64,000 nucleotides of DNA from Verrucomicrobiota bacterium. Lineage in GTDB: Bacteria; Verrucomicrobiota; Verrucomicrobiia; Chthoniobacterales; Chthoniobacteraceae. Positions 42,197 through 52,532 of this stretch are shown here, piece by piece; within the stretch, counting starts at the first letter, position 1, and every line of letters starts with the position of its first letter. Made by a program: the position numbers and the translations under genes. A model generated the notes under the pieces. That model was not told the DNA's origin and did not search any database. It was given only the letters and a program-made list of their open reading frames with translations. Where the stretch lies: NCBI GenBank assembly GCA_003402745.1, contig QQND01000004.1, positions 1 to 64,000 on the forward strand. The letters are read 5' to 3'.

Positions 42197-43019
42197 GGGA
42201 GGGGTGATCCTACGGCGCTTGTGGGGCTGGAATGAAGCGCGAATCGCTACAATTTGGGAGCCTTGTGAAAAACAGGATGCGCCCGCGTCGACCTTAGCCG
42301 GGCGCGGGTATTGGGTTTGAGTTCGAACGATGCATGGAGATCTCCGTGTGGTTCCGTTTTGTGCGCTCGGAAAAAATGAAATCTGGAGACCGAAACCAAG
42401 CGCATCCCCAAGGCGGTCTCGCTACGGGAGGGGCGCGAATTTGTGGTGCTGCCCCAAAGAGACGTGGTCGAAGTCTTGTTGGCCGGAAGGCTGGCGTCTT
42501 TCTTCAAGTCCTAAGCAATACGACAACAGGCCAAATCCTTGGAGATGCTTACGAAGAATCAAATGGATATGCACGATGACGATTTAAGCGTCAAAGTGGG
42601 AGTTCCGACTCCCTATGAAAATAAGCCGCCTCAAGGATGCTGACGTTTCGAAGGGGAAATGCCTGGCATTGGGTATTGATGAGACTTACTGCGGGGGTGC
42701 AGTCCCGCAAAGAAGATGTAAACCAATCAATGCGAATTATTTAAATATTTGTTTTGAAGCCTCGGCACATCTATTTTGAGCGGCGAGTGGCTGGGAAATG
42801 TGGGATTGGTCTAGTCGCCGATCTATTTTTCCTTAGCCCTAAATTGCCGAAGGTGTGGACACAAAGCCGACTTTGTGGCACAGCCTCCCTCTTGATTTCG
42901 ATTTCGGTTCGTTTTGAAAGACACAGCAACGTTCTGCGTAGTTCCGCAATCTGCTGTTATTTTTTGGAACGGATTCGGTTCTTAATCAGTTCCTTTTAGT
43001 GATTGAACATCTATTAGAC
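42197..43019. other. Long gene-poor stretch upstream of ppdK, with decayed coding-like fragments
   Basis: About 820 bases without a convincing gene. Plus-strand 42380-42514 reads as a protein-like fragment without ATG (KRIPKAVSLREGREFVVLPQ, then DVVEVLLAGRLASFFKS and stop); the same frame continues as a 32-residue ORF at 42545-42643 (MLTKNQMDMHDDDLSVKVGV). This looks like the remains of a small gene, perhaps antitoxin-like, broken by a stop. A hairpin TGCGGG/CCCGCA lies at 42691-42710. From 42720 to 43000 the sequence is AT-richer and should carry the ppdK promoter, but I could not fix -35/-10 boxes with confidence. Confidence 0.4.
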
Positions 43020-45977
43020 ATGCCCAAAACATCCAAAAAAACGAAACCCGCCGCGAAGACGAGTGGCGCAGCGAAACCTGCAGCGAAGGCTGCGCACAAG
43101 AGCCCTGAAACAGCTTCGCGCCAGAAGGCTCAGAAGTACGTGTACACCTGGGGCGATGGCAAGGCCGACGGCGACGGTTCGCAGAAGGCGCTCCTCGGCG
43201 GCAAAGGTGCAAACCTTGCAGAGATGACCCGAATCGGTCTTCCCGTGCCTCCTGGATTTACGATTTCAACGGAGGTTTGTTCCTATTTTTACGACAACGT
43301 CAAATCCTATCCTCCCGTCCTGCAGTCCCAAGTGGAAGCTGGCGTGAAGAATATGGAGCGCATCATGGGATGCGGTTTTGGAGATGACAAAAACATGCCC
43401 CTTCTTGTGGCGGTGCGCTCAGGCGCCCGCGACTCCATGCCGGGCATGATGGATACTATTTTGAATCTTGGTCTGAATGACCAGACCGTGCTTTCCCTCG
43501 CGAAGGCGACCAACAATGAGCGGTTCGCGTGGGATTGCTACCGTCGCTTTGTGCAGATGTACGGCGACGTGGTGCTTGGAGTGCAGAAGCGCGAAGGAGA
43601 AGACCACGAACCGTTCGAGGTCGTCATCGAAGAGTACAAGCACGAGCACTATCACGCTGAACTTTTGGACAGCGAGTTGACGGCCGCCGACCATCAAGAA
43701 CTGGTCAAGCGCTTCAAGAAGCTCGTCAAAGACCGCACTGGGAAAAGCTTCCCGGCGAATGTTTACGATCAGCTCAAGGGAGCCGTCGGAGCCGTGTTTA
43801 GTTCCTGGATGAATGACCGCGCCATCGTGTACCGCCGCAAATACAATATCCCAGCGGCATGGGGCACGGCAGTGAACGTACAGGCGATGGTGTACGGGAA
43901 CACAGGGCCGACTTCCGGTTCCGGCGTGGCCTTTACCCGTAATCCAGCCAATGGCGTGAATGAATTCTACGGAGAGTTCCTTATCAACGCCCAGGGCGAA
44001 GATGTTGTAGCAGGGGTGCGTACTCCCGAGCCCGTGTCGCGCTTAAAGAAGGAGATGCCCAAGCCCTTCGCCGAGCTCATGAAAGTCCGTGCGATCTTGG
44101 AAAAACACTTCAAGGACGTTCAGGATGTGGAGTTTACCGTCCAAGAAGGCCGGTTGTTCATGCTGCAGACCCGCAACGGAAAACGCACGGCGGCGGCGGC
44201 ACTCAAGTTCTCGATGGACATGTACAAGGAAAAGCTTATCGACTGGGAGACTGCGGTTTTGCGCAATCCCGCCGATCAGCTTGACCAGTTGCTTGCTCCG
44301 ATTTTTGATCCCGCGGAAGTCAAGAAAGCCAAGGCTCTGGCCAAAGGCCTCCCGGCAGGCCCCGGCGCCGCTTCCGGCAAGATCTACCTCAACGCCGACC
44401 GCGCTGCAGCCGCAGCACATGAGAAAAACGAGCACGTATTGCTCGTGCGCAACGAGACCTCTCCGGAAGATCTCCGCGGGATGATTGCCGCCGAGGGGAT
44501 TCTCACAGCGAAAGGCGGGGTGTCCTCGCATGCGGCGCTCGTGGCAAGGCAGATGGGCAAGGTTTGTATCTGCGGCGCGTCGGACGTTTTAATCAACTAC
44601 GAGAAGAAGACGGTGACGATTTCCGGCCAGGTGTTCAAAGAAGGGGACTTCCTCTCCATCGATGGAACCAGCGGGATTGTTTATGGCGGCAAGCTGAAGA
44701 CCTCCCCCAGCGAGATCATCACGGGCACCATCAGCAACAACAAGGCGGCCCAGAAGACGGAGAAGTTCAAGCACTTCCAGCAGTTGATGAAATGGTGCTC
44801 GCAGGCCACCCGCCTCGCCGTTCGCACCAATGCAGACACGCCCGAGCAGACCGCCAACGCGATCGCCTTCGGAGCGACTGGCATCGGGCTGACGCGCACT
44901 GAACACATGTTCTTCGAAGGGAACCGGATTGATGCCGTTCGGGAGATGATTCTTGCCGACACTAAGGAGGGGCGTGAGAAGGCTCTGGCAAAAATCCTGC
45001 CCTACCAGCGTGCAGACTTCGCGGGAATTTTCAAGGCGCTTAAAGGCTTCCCAGCCACCATCCGCCTTCTCGATCCCCCGCTTCACGAGTTCGTTCCGCA
45101 CGACTCTGCCGCGCAGGCTGACTTGGCGGCCAAGCTTAAGTTGTCTCCCGCAAAAGTTGCGGAGCGCGTGGCTGCGCTGCACGAAGCCAACCCGATGCTC
45201 GGGCATCGCGGATGCCGGCTTGGGATCGCATATCCCGAAATCACAGCCACTCAGGCCCGCGCCATTTTTGAGGCCGCCGCCGATGTTCAGAAAAAGGGCA
45301 TCAAGGTGAAGCCCGAGGTGATGATTCCCCTGGTCGGATACAAGCGCGAGTTGGATCTGCAGGTGGCTATCGTTCACGAAGTTGCTGCGCAGGTGCAGAA
45401 GGAAAAGAAGGTGAAGCTGAGCTACCAGGTTGGGACGATGATTGAAGTGCCGCGTGGCGCTTTGACTGCGGATGAAATCGCCCAGACGGCTGAGTTCTTC
45501 AGTTTTGGAACGAACGATCTGACCCAGACTGCTCTCGGAATCAGCCGTGATGACATGGGCAACTTCCTCAACGCCTACGTCGAAAACGAAGTGTTCTCCA
45601 AGAACCCTTTTGCAAGTCTTGACCAGAGCGGGGTTGGGCAGTTGGTGAAAATCGCCATCGAGAAAGGGCGCTCTACGCGTCCCGACATCAAGCTGGGAAT
45701 CTGCGGTGAACACGGCGGGGATCCTGAATCGGTGAAATTCTTCCACCGGGTCGGTCTCAACTACGTCAGTTGCTCGCCCTTCCGCGTGCCCGTTGCGCGG
45801 TTGGCCGCCGCCCAGGCTGCCATTGAAGAGAAACGCGCCCTTGGACACAGCGCGCCAGCCAAGAAGGCGTCTGTGAAAAAGAAGGCTGCGGCACCTGCAA
45901 AAAAGACCGTTGCAGTGGCTTCCAAGAAGGCTGCCGCCGTGAAGGCGAAGGCTGTTACGAAGAGGGCTTCGAAGTAG
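43020..45977 (+). CDS. ppdK: Pyruvate, phosphate dikinase with Lys/Ala-rich tails
   Basis: The protein has 985 residues from [16 protein letters not shown]. After a Lys/Ala-rich head (about 40 residues) the enzyme begins at [19 protein letters not shown]-grasp features include [21 protein letters not shown] and [21 protein letters not shown]. The phospho-His is in [21 protein letters not shown] (about residue 498). The PEP domain has [40 protein letters not shown] and the catalytic Cys in [11 protein letters not shown]. It interconverts pyruvate + ATP + Pi with PEP + AMP + PPi. The C-terminal 40 or so residues are again Lys/Ala-rich ([15 protein letters not shown]). These tails resemble histone H1-like proteins and are not part of normal PPDK. 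The upstream pyrophosphatase gene could pull the reaction toward PEP by removing PPi. Confidence 0.97.
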   Translation: MPKTSKKTKPAAKTSGAAKPAAKAAHKSPETASRQKAQKYVYTWGDGKADGDGSQKALLGGKGANLAEMTRIGLPVPPGFTISTEVCSYFYDNVKSYPPVLQSQVEAGVKNMERIMGCGFGDDKNMPLLVAVRSGARDSMPGMMDTILNLGLNDQTVLSLAKATNNERFAWDCYRRFVQMYGDVVLGVQKREGEDHEPFEVVIEEYKHEHYHAELLDSELTAADHQELVKRFKKLVKDRTGKSFPANVYDQLKGAVGAVFSSWMNDRAIVYRRKYNIPAAWGTAVNVQAMVYGNTGPTSGSGVAFTRNPANGVNEFYGEFLINAQGEDVVAGVRTPEPVSRLKKEMPKPFAELMKVRAILEKHFKDVQDVEFTVQEGRLFMLQTRNGKRTAAAALKFSMDMYKEKLIDWETAVLRNPADQLDQLLAPIFDPAEVKKAKALAKGLPAGPGAASGKIYLNADRAAAAAHEKNEHVLLVRNETSPEDLRGMIAAEGILTAKGGVSSHAALVARQMGKVCICGASDVLINYEKKTVTISGQVFKEGDFLSIDGTSGIVYGGKLKTSPSEIITGTISNNKAAQKTEKFKHFQQLMKWCSQATRLAVRTNADTPEQTANAIAFGATGIGLTRTEHMFFEGNRIDAVREMILADTKEGREKALAKILPYQRADFAGIFKALKGFPATIRLLDPPLHEFVPHDSAAQADLAAKLKLSPAKVAERVAALHEANPMLGHRGCRLGIAYPEITATQARAIFEAAADVQKKGIKVKPEVMIPLVGYKRELDLQVAIVHEVAAQVQKEKKVKLSYQVGTMIEVPRGALTADEIAQTAEFFSFGTNDLTQTALGISRDDMGNFLNAYVENEVFSKNPFASLDQSGVGQLVKIAIEKGRSTRPDIKLGICGEHGGDPESVKFFHRVGLNYVSCSPFRVPVARLAAAQAAIEEKRALGHSAPAKKASVKKKAAAPAKKTVAVASKKAAAVKAKAVTKRASK

Positions 45978-46005
45978 AAAAGCGCTTGCGGTAAACGTTA
46001 AATTC

Positions 46006-46041
46006 AAAAACCGCCCCTGGGAAACTTGGGGCGGTTTTTTT
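46006..46041. terminator. Strong bidirectional Rho-independent terminator
   Basis: AAAAACCGCCCC pairs with GGGGCGGTTTTTT around TGGGAAACTT. The T-run on the plus strand ends ppdK, and the A-run in front gives a T-run on the minus strand for the convergent DUF5069 gene. Confidence 0.92.
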
Positions 46042-46113
46042 GATGTCGGCAGGGCTCGTTCGCCTTGGGCCCCTGGTGAGGGACTTCACACATGGGGGGC
46101 GAGGGAGAAAGGT

Positions 46114-46641
46114 TTAGCGGAGACTGGCTGCTTTTTTGACCGAGGCAACGATCTCCGCATCGTTGTCTCCGCAGTCCCAGACGAGTTTGAGAAAGCTTGG
46201 AAGCGTCATGCCCATGCGAATAACAAAAGGCCGGTCGCCGCCGCATCCATACATGAGGTCCGGGGGCATTTCGCCGCGAAGTTTTAGCCGAGCCTTCACG
46301 ATCAGTCTGGGCAGCCAAGCAATGCCGTCCACGGCCTGAGATTTCGGAGGGAGAGATTCCATGGAGGCAGTGTGGGAGGAGGGAATCTCGTTCATGATTT
46401 CTTTGAAGTAGCAGTGGCGAAGCACCTGGATGCCGTACACGGTCTCGAAGTCGGGTTCGCCATAGCTTTGGAGATCGTCGACGAAATCAAACATTTCTTG
46501 AGCTGAACAGCCACTGGAATGCAGGAACTCCAAGGCCCCTGGGGTGAACATGTTTGTCGGTGAGCGGTGGCCCGCTTTCCATGCTGCCACACCCTGGCTG
46601 TGGACTTCGTTGAGCAGGGTTTTCCAAGCATCGTCAGTCAT
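46114..46641 (-). CDS. DUF5069 domain protein (long form)
   Basis: The 175-residue protein ends in a DUF5069 domain: VDGIAWLPRLIVKARLKLRG, then GMTLPSFLKLVWDCGDNDAEIVASV. The first 90 residues (NEVHSQGVAAWKAGHRSPTN and following) form an extra acidic helical domain. DUF5069 is common in Verrucomicrobiota and Planctomycetota and has no established function. No signal peptide is present. It is convergent with ppdK and single. A shorter DUF5069 protein is encoded at 57050-57490. Confidence 0.75.
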   Translation of the reverse strand: MTDDAWKTLLNEVHSQGVAAWKAGHRSPTNMFTPGALEFLHSSGCSAQEMFDFVDDLQSYGEPDFETVYGIQVLRHCYFKEIMNEIPSSHTASMESLPPKSQAVDGIAWLPRLIVKARLKLRGEMPPDLMYGCGGDRPFVIRMGMTLPSFLKLVWDCGDNDAEIVASVKKAASLR

Positions 46642-46787
46642 CCGTTTGTTTTAACATGATTGAAAGACGGGGTCGATCCCGCGCTTGAGTTTGTCTGTGT
46701 GACGCTTGGTTTCGGGGGTCAGGCGCCAAAAAAGGGGCAGGAACCTTTCGGATCCTGCCCCTGGCAAATCAATGACGGAACGAGGGG

Positions 46788-47615
46788 TTACTTTGCGTAG
46801 CCTTCTTTTGGAGTGCCGTCTTTGTTTAAGTGGTTCGTGGCCCAGAGCGCGCCGCGGGCGACAAAGTTGAGGTACCGTTCATCAGAAACCGTGTCGTTGT
46901 TGTGGCCGATGGTGTTGCTAAAGACACGCGTCTTACCCTTGTAGAGGTTGGTCCATGCGGTTACGAATTCCATTTCTTTTTCGGTGCCGTCCTTGTTTTT
47001 TACCAGTTGCTTCCCTTTTGTGATGGGCTTTGCAGTGTCGAACACCTTGACGTTGTTATAGAGTTCCTCCTTGAGGGTAGTCCAGTCGGGAAGGTCTTTG
47101 GAGAGGGGTTCCTCCTTGTCGAGATGGCTGATGCTGATGGGTTCTTGCGGGCCGTGGCCGCTGGACTGGAGGCCGAGGTATTCGAACCAGAGGCCGTGCG
47201 GTGTGCCGAACTCCGCGGGCTCTGAGGCTTTGCCGATGCGGTAGCAATGCATGGCGCAGTGCAGATTCAAGCCAGGGGTGCCGTCGATGTGCGGCTTGAG
47301 GACGCCACGAATGACTTCTTCGTCGTCAATGGATGCGGCGCATTCGTCGTGGATGACGAGGTCGAAGCCTTTGGCGTAATCTGGATTGCCGTAAATTTCG
47401 AGTGGGGGCTTGGTGCTTTTGTCGTCGGTATGGACTTGGACGACTTCCGCATTGAGGCGACTTTCAAGGCCCGCTTTCAGGATATCTTTCTGTTTGGGGT
47501 AATCGTGACAGCAACCGCCGGTGATGAGGAGGATTCGGAGAGGTTTGGGCGCCTGAGCGTAGGCGCTACCGAGAAGCAGTCCTAAAGAAAGGAGAATAGA
47601 CGGAAGGATTTTCAT
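46788..47615 (-). CDS. Exported ThuA-domain protein (second copy)
   Basis: The protein has 275 residues from MKILPSILLSLGLLLGSAYA, a clean signal peptide; the 14-residue upstream extension in the track is dropped. ThuA blocks: LRILLITGGCCHDYPKQKDI, FDLVIHDECAASIDDEEVIRG, GLNLHCAMHCYRIG and GKTRVFSNTIGHNNDTV. The Cys-rich GGCCHDY and HCAMHCY are typical of this PVC ThuA branch and differ from the other ThuA protein here (GQNNHNW). Secreted; substrate unknown. It is divergent from pgi. Confidence 0.9.
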   Translation of the reverse strand: MKILPSILLSLGLLLGSAYAQAPKPLRILLITGGCCHDYPKQKDILKAGLESRLNAEVVQVHTDDKSTKPPLEIYGNPDYAKGFDLVIHDECAASIDDEEVIRGVLKPHIDGTPGLNLHCAMHCYRIGKASEPAEFGTPHGLWFEYLGLQSSGHGPQEPISISHLDKEEPLSKDLPDWTTLKEELYNNVKVFDTAKPITKGKQLVKNKDGTEKEMEFVTAWTNLYKGKTRVFSNTIGHNNDTVSDERYLNFVARGALWATNHLNKDGTPKEGYAK

Positions 47616-47734
47616 GATTGGGTGGAGAGCAGACACGCTCTGTATACCAACAATCAAGCCGCGATCGAGTTAAGTTCTTAGGGAGGAAACTCTCGTCTCG
47701 ACACCTTGGGTCCTGGACGCTTCGATGGCTTTTT

Positions 47735-49282
47735 ATGAGCAAGCTTTGGGATCGTTACCAGCAGTATCATCTTTCTCACCATGGACTGGGCATCTCTCTG
47801 GATGTTTCCCGGATGGGTTTCAGTGGGGAGTTTTTGTCTCGCATGGACGCTCCGGCGCGCAGCGCTTTGGAGTCCATGGCGGCGCTTGAAGCCGGTGCGG
47901 AAGCCAATCCCGACGAGCACCGCATGGTTGGCCACTACTGGCTGCGCAACGCCGGCCTTGCCCCATCGGCCGAGTTGGGCAAAACGATTGCCGACACCAA
48001 TGCTGCGATTCACCGTTTTGCGGCCCAGGTTCACGAGTCGGGTGAATTCACGGACGTTCTCGTTATTGGAATCGGCGGTTCTGCGCTCGGGCCCCAGTTT
48101 ATTTCCGACGCGTTGGGCACCCACGAAAATCCGATTCGATTGCACTTTTTAGACAATACGGATCCGGACGGGATGGACCGGGTGTTTGAATCGCTGCAGG
48201 GCCGTTTGGATCACACGTTGACAGTGGTGATTTCAAAGTCTGGTGGAACGAAGGAGACCCGGAATGGGATGCTCGAAGCCAAGCGCCAGTACGAACTGGC
48301 TGGAGTTCCCTTCGGAGCGCGAGCTGTGGCTGTGACAGGCGACGGGAGTGAATTGGATGTTTACGCCAAAACCAACGGTTGGCTGACTCGCTTTCCGATG
48401 TGGGACTGGGTTGGGGGCCGCACGTCGGTAATGAGCGCAGTGGGAATGGTTCCGCTCATGCTGCAGGGGATTCCGATGGAACGGTTGCTCCTCGGGGCTG
48501 CGGAGATGGATGTTTGGACGCGCTGCGCGGAGCCACTCAAGAATCCGGCGATGCTCCTTGCTTTGATGTGGCATTACGCGGGCAACGGAAAGGGGGAGAA
48601 GGATATGGTCGTTCTGCCTTACAAGGACAGGCTGGTGCTTTTTTCCAAATATCTTCAACAGCTTGTGATGGAGTCCCTCGGCAAGCGTCATGATTTGGAT
48701 GGGAAGGAAGTTCATCAAGGGATCGCTGTCTATGGCAACAAGGGTTCAACCGATCAGCACGCGTACGTGCAGCAGCTGCGCGATGGCGTGCATAACTTTT
48801 TCGTCACTTTTGTAGAAGTGCGCAAGGATCGCTCCAGCGCCGGATTCGACGTTGAGCCCAACACGACAACGGGGGATTATCTGCAGGGCTTTTTGCGAGG
48901 GACGCGCTCAGCGCTTTTTGACAGCGGTCGCGAGTCCATCACGGTGAGTCTGCCGGAAGTGAGCCCTGAGGCTGTGGGCGCTTTGATTGCCTTGTACGAG
49001 CGTGCGGTTGGTTTTTATGGCTCGTTGGTGCACGTCAACGCATACCATCAACCCGGCGTGGAGGCGGGAAAGAAGGCGGCATCGGCTGTTTTGTCGCTAC
49101 AGCATCAGGTGCTTGGAGCCCTTACAAAGGAGGCGCAGACTGCGTCGGAGATGGGGGCGTTGTTGGGGGCTGATCCGGAGGACGTCTATCATGTGCTGCA
49201 ACACCTGAGTGCCAACCGTGCCTCGGTCCATTTGCATGCGGGCGGAAGTCCAAATGTGGACCGATTTAGCCTCACGGCATGA
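47735..49282 (+). CDS. pgi: Glucose-6-phosphate isomerase
   Basis: The protein has 515 residues from [19 protein letters not shown]. Phosphosugar-isomerase motifs: [36 protein letters not shown] (phosphate loop), [20 protein letters not shown] and the catalytic block [18 protein letters not shown]. It interconverts glucose-6-phosphate and fructose-6-phosphate. There is no good ribosome site at the chosen ATG, and the track start 117 bases upstream gives a leader unlike the family. Its last four bases (ATGA) are the start of a histidine-kinase-like gene. Confidence 0.95.
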   Translation: MSKLWDRYQQYHLSHHGLGISLDVSRMGFSGEFLSRMDAPARSALESMAALEAGAEANPDEHRMVGHYWLRNAGLAPSAELGKTIADTNAAIHRFAAQVHESGEFTDVLVIGIGGSALGPQFISDALGTHENPIRLHFLDNTDPDGMDRVFESLQGRLDHTLTVVISKSGGTKETRNGMLEAKRQYELAGVPFGARAVAVTGDGSELDVYAKTNGWLTRFPMWDWVGGRTSVMSAVGMVPLMLQGIPMERLLLGAAEMDVWTRCAEPLKNPAMLLALMWHYAGNGKGEKDMVVLPYKDRLVLFSKYLQQLVMESLGKRHDLDGKEVHQGIAVYGNKGSTDQHAYVQQLRDGVHNFFVTFVEVRKDRSSAGFDVEPNTTTGDYLQGFLRGTRSALFDSGRESITVSLPEVSPEAVGALIALYERAVGFYGSLVHVNAYHQPGVEAGKKAASAVLSLQHQVLGALTKEAQTASEMGALLGADPEDVYHVLQHLSANRASVHLHAGGSPNVDRFSLTA

Positions 49283-50004
49283 AGCTGACCAGCGGAAAGA
49301 CGGCGCCGGAGGTGTGCGCCGCCCGGGAGAGTTACGTGGAAAATGTCTCGGTGGAGCTGTTGGAATCGTTTTTGCGGCAGCTCTCTCATGACGTGCGCAA
49401 CGATCTGAACGCCATGGAGCTGCTTATTTCCTATGTGGAGTGCGAGCGTTCGGGCGGTGACGTGGGTAGCGCACTGATGCAGCTGCACGACGCGGTGCGC
49501 TATGGTGCCCAGCGGATGCTGCGCGTTTCCCGGTCTGTACAAGTTCCTGATTTGGATTACATTCCGTATCCTGCGGACATTTTGTACGAAGATCTCAGGG
49601 ACCGTGTAGCCCTGGAGCGGCCGCAACTTGCCGCCCGAATTGTGTGGGGCCGCTGCGAGCTTAAGACAATTGCTCCTGTGGATGCGACGCTTGCACTGGA
49701 AGCTCTTACGGAGTTGCTGGAGAACGCCGCTGCTTTTTCCTCCTGCGAAAGTCCCGTGCAAATCGGAGTGGAGGCGTGTGAGGCGGGGGTTCGTTGGAGG
49801 ATTTTGCAGCATGCGTTGGACTGCCCGTCCAACTTGGAGCAATGGGGATTGCTGCCCCTAGTCAGCACGCGCAGGAGCCACTACGGGCTGGGGCTTTTTC
49901 GGGTGCGGCGTATCATCAGGGCGCACCAGGCGACTCTAGGTTTTAAATACGATGCCGGGGGCAAGAAACTGGCCACGGAAGTCGTCTTCAGTTCTGCGCC
50001 GTGA
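49279..50004 (+). CDS. Soluble histidine-kinase-like protein with degenerate ATP-binding domain
   Basis: This 241-residue protein has no membrane segment or sensor domain. An H-box is clear in [20 protein letters not shown] (about residue 38). The catalytic domain retains an N-box-like [13 protein letters not shown] (about 143) and a G2-like [20 protein letters not shown], but the DxGxG (G1) motif is missing: that region reads [20 protein letters not shown]. It may be an inactive kinase acting as a phosphate relay or scaffold. It overlaps pgi by 4 bases and the response regulator by 4 bases, so all three are translated as a unit. Confidence 0.72.
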   Translation: MKLTSGKTAPEVCAARESYVENVSVELLESFLRQLSHDVRNDLNAMELLISYVECERSGGDVGSALMQLHDAVRYGAQRMLRVSRSVQVPDLDYIPYPADILYEDLRDRVALERPQLAARIVWGRCELKTIAPVDATLALEALTELLENAAAFSSCESPVQIGVEACEAGVRWRILQHALDCPSNLEQWGLLPLVSTRRSHYGLGLFRVRRIIRAHQATLGFKYDAGGKKLATEVVFSSAP

Positions 50005-51383
50005 GTACGGGGCCTTCTAAGGTTTTGGTCATCGACGATGAGCGACCGGTGCTCATGACGTTGGATGCTCTTTTGACGCGGCGAGGTTTTTCAGTGCAAA
50101 CGGCGTCGACTGCTGCGGGTGGACTTCAGGCGGTGGGCCGCTGGAAGCCGGACTTGGTGCTTCTGGATCTCGGGCTGCCTGACGGCGATGGTTTGGACGT
50201 GCTGCGGGAAGTGCGGACCGTGCTACCCGCCGTGCAGGTGCTTATTTTGACGGCCAATGATTCGCTGGCGAATGCGATTCAGTCCATCAAGTTAGGGGCG
50301 TTTCATTTCATCAGCAAACCGTATGCCCCGGAGGAGTTGATGAGTTTGATGGGGCGCGCTTTGGATCAGAAAAGGCTGGAGCAGGAGGCGGTGGTTTTGC
50401 GTGAGGAAAGCGCGCGTTTGGTGAGGCGCCTTGCGGAGGTAGAGGAGCGGTCTGCCCCTGTATTTCACAGCCGCTCAATGCGGCAGCTGGAGGACCTTTT
50501 AAAACGCGTGGCGCCCACAGATGCGAACGTGTTGTTGCTTGGAGAAAGCGGCGTTGGGAAAGAAGTGCTGGCCAATCGGCTGCACGGGCTCAGCCGTAGG
50601 GCGGGCAAGGCGATGGTTAAGCTGAATTGCGCCGCTTTCCCTGCGAACATGATTGAGGGCGAACTTTTCGGCTATGTCAAAGGCGCCTTTACCGGGGCTG
50701 TTTCAGACTTTGCGGGCCTCATTTCGCAAGCTGAGGGCGGGACTCTTTTTTTGGACGAGGTGGCGGAAATGCCGCCCGAACTTCAGACCCGTTTTCTGCG
50801 CGTGCTGCAGGAACGGGAATACCGCCAGCTTGGGGGTCTGAAGACGGTTAAGGCTGATTTTCGGCTCGTGGCTGCCACCAACCGCCCGGTGGCTGAGGCG
50901 ATGCGAACGGGGGCGCTTCGGCAGGATTTGTACTATCGTCTTAACACGTTTCAGGTGGAGATTCCCCCGTTGCGCGAGCGCAGAGAGGACATTCCCGCCT
51001 TGGTCCAGCGCTTTGTGGCGCAGTTCTCGGCGAGGCACGGGTTACCGTTGCCCAAAGTCCAACCGGAAGCTCTCGAGAGGCTGCGGGTTCATCCCTGGCC
51101 AGGCAATATTCGCGAGCTGCAGAACGCGATAGAGTATGCCGTCGTCCTCGCCGAAGCAGAGGGCATTGGCATCAAGCAATTGCCAGCGGATTTACGAGTG
51201 GCACCGGTGTTGCATAGCGCTCTTGGGGAGGCCGCTAACGCCCTGGATTTGGAGTCTCGCGAGCGCCAGGCGGTGCTGCAGGTTCTTATTGAAACTGGCG
51301 GTAACAAAAAACGGGCAGCAGAGATTCTCGGGATCCAGCGCCCGACGCTGTACGCGAAACTGCGCAAGTACGGCGTGCATTGA
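50001..51383 (+). CDS. NtrC-family sigma-54-dependent response regulator
   Basis: The 460-residue protein starts with GTG (GTGA overlap with the kinase gene). The receiver domain has VLVIDDERPVLMTLD, the phospho-Asp in VLLDLGLPDGDG (about residue 54) and the Lys of FHFISKPYAPEEL. The AAA+ domain has Walker A GESGVGKEVLAN, the sigma-54 contact loop GYVKGAFTGAVSDF, Walker B GGTLFLDEVAEMP and the arginine-finger region. A Fis-type helix-turn-helix ends the protein (NKKRAAEILGIQRPTLYAKL). It should activate sigma-54 promoters. No -24/-12 site was noticed in the immediate neighbourhood, so its targets are unknown. Confidence 0.95.
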   Translation: MSTGPSKVLVIDDERPVLMTLDALLTRRGFSVQTASTAAGGLQAVGRWKPDLVLLDLGLPDGDGLDVLREVRTVLPAVQVLILTANDSLANAIQSIKLGAFHFISKPYAPEELMSLMGRALDQKRLEQEAVVLREESARLVRRLAEVEERSAPVFHSRSMRQLEDLLKRVAPTDANVLLLGESGVGKEVLANRLHGLSRRAGKAMVKLNCAAFPANMIEGELFGYVKGAFTGAVSDFAGLISQAEGGTLFLDEVAEMPPELQTRFLRVLQEREYRQLGGLKTVKADFRLVAATNRPVAEAMRTGALRQDLYYRLNTFQVEIPPLRERREDIPALVQRFVAQFSARHGLPLPKVQPEALERLRVHPWPGNIRELQNAIEYAVVLAEAEGIGIKQLPADLRVAPVLHSALGEAANALDLESRERQAVLQVLIETGGNKKRAAEILGIQRPTLYAKLRKYGVH

Positions 51384-51473
51384 GGCCCGCCCGTGGTGGG
51401 GGAGGACGCGGGTGGAGTCGGATAGGAATTGGGGGAAGGGGAGGTTTGGTATCCAGAGCCAGAGGCGTGCCGC

Positions 51474-52532
51474 CTAGCACCAGTGGGCGCCGATGGCTTC
51501 GGTGTGGACGGCATAAAGGCTGCGGCTTGCTGTCATAAAAAGCCGGTTCCGGCGCGGTCCGCCGAAGCAGACGTTTGAGCAGATTTCAGGAAGGAGAATT
51601 TGGCCGATGCGCTGTCCCTCGGGTGAAAAGACGTGGACGCCGTCGTAGCCTTCACCGACCCAACCCATTCCCGCCCAAATGTTTCCGTCTTTATCGCAGC
51701 GAATTCCGTCGGCCATGCCAGCGACCTCTTTGCCGTTTAAGCGCATGCGCATGGAAGCGAAGATGCGACCATTTTTAAGTTTTGTGCCATCGACATCCCA
51801 GACTTTGATGACCTTCTGGGCCGCTTCGTAGTGTGAGGCTCCAGTGTCGGCGATATATACCTTCTTGTAATCTGGGGAGAAGCAAAGGCCATTGGGTTTG
51901 AAAATATCATCCGTCACCATCTCGAGTTTGCCTGACGGATCGATTCTGTAGACGGCTTCCTTCAAGAACAGTTCGCCTTTGTGTCCCTCAAAGTTCACAA
52001 GGCTGCCGTAACCTGGATCGGTGAACCAGAGACTGCCGTCGGGATGCCCGGATCCATCGTTCGGGGCGTTGAGCGGTTTCCCCTCAAATTTGTCAGCCAT
52101 GACGGTGATTGAATTGTCGGGTTCATAGCGCACGACCCTGCGGTTTCCGTGTTCGAAGGAGATCTGGCGACCGGATTGGTCAAAAGTGTTTCCGTTGGAG
52201 TAACTGGAGGGTTTTCGCAGGGTGGTGACTTCTTTATCATCCTGCAGCCAACGGAGTTGGACATCGTTTGGGATGTCGCTCCAGACAAGATAATTGCCCC
52301 AACCACTCCAGGCGGGCCCCTCTGCCCAGTACATTCCCGTGTGGAGCCGTTCGATGGGAGACATCGCGATCTTGTATTTTGCGAAGGAAGGATCGAGCAC
52401 TAGAACGTCTGGCTCGGGATAACGAACGGGCGCAGTGCCGGAACTAAAGTCCCGGGCGAATAAGGGCGAGGCGGCGAAAACTCCGAGGCTGGCAAGGAAA
52501 GATCGGCGGGAGGCTGGTGTGTTTGGATTCAT
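51474..52532 (-). CDS. Exported SMP-30/gluconolactonase-like protein
   Basis: The 352-residue protein has a twin-arginine-like leader (ASRRSFLASLGVFAASPLFA). Propeller motifs of the SMP-30 family: YWAEGPAWSGWGNYLVWSDI, NAPNDGSGHPDGSLWFTDPG and KPNGLCFSPDYKKVYIADTG, with the metal-binding Glu, Asn and Asp in expected places. It should be a periplasmic lactonase, hydrolysing sugar lactones made by outside oxidation. Divergent from the second DUF1501 gene. Confidence 0.9.
   Translation of the reverse strand: MNPNTPASRRSFLASLGVFAASPLFARDFSSGTAPVRYPEPDVLVLDPSFAKYKIAMSPIERLHTGMYWAEGPAWSGWGNYLVWSDIPNDVQLRWLQDDKEVTTLRKPSSYSNGNTFDQSGRQISFEHGNRRVVRYEPDNSITVMADKFEGKPLNAPNDGSGHPDGSLWFTDPGYGSLVNFEGHKGELFLKEAVYRIDPSGKLEMVTDDIFKPNGLCFSPDYKKVYIADTGASHYEAAQKVIKVWDVDGTKLKNGRIFASMRMRLNGKEVAGMADGIRCDKDGNIWAGMGWVGEGYDGVHVFSPEGQRIGQILLPEICSNVCFGGPRRNRLFMTASRSLYAVHTEAIGAHWC

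Noticed and set aside
44589-46007. 472-residue minus-strand ORF opposite ppdK
   Set aside because: Antisense of an unmistakable PPDK; no motif of its own and it crosses the terminator.
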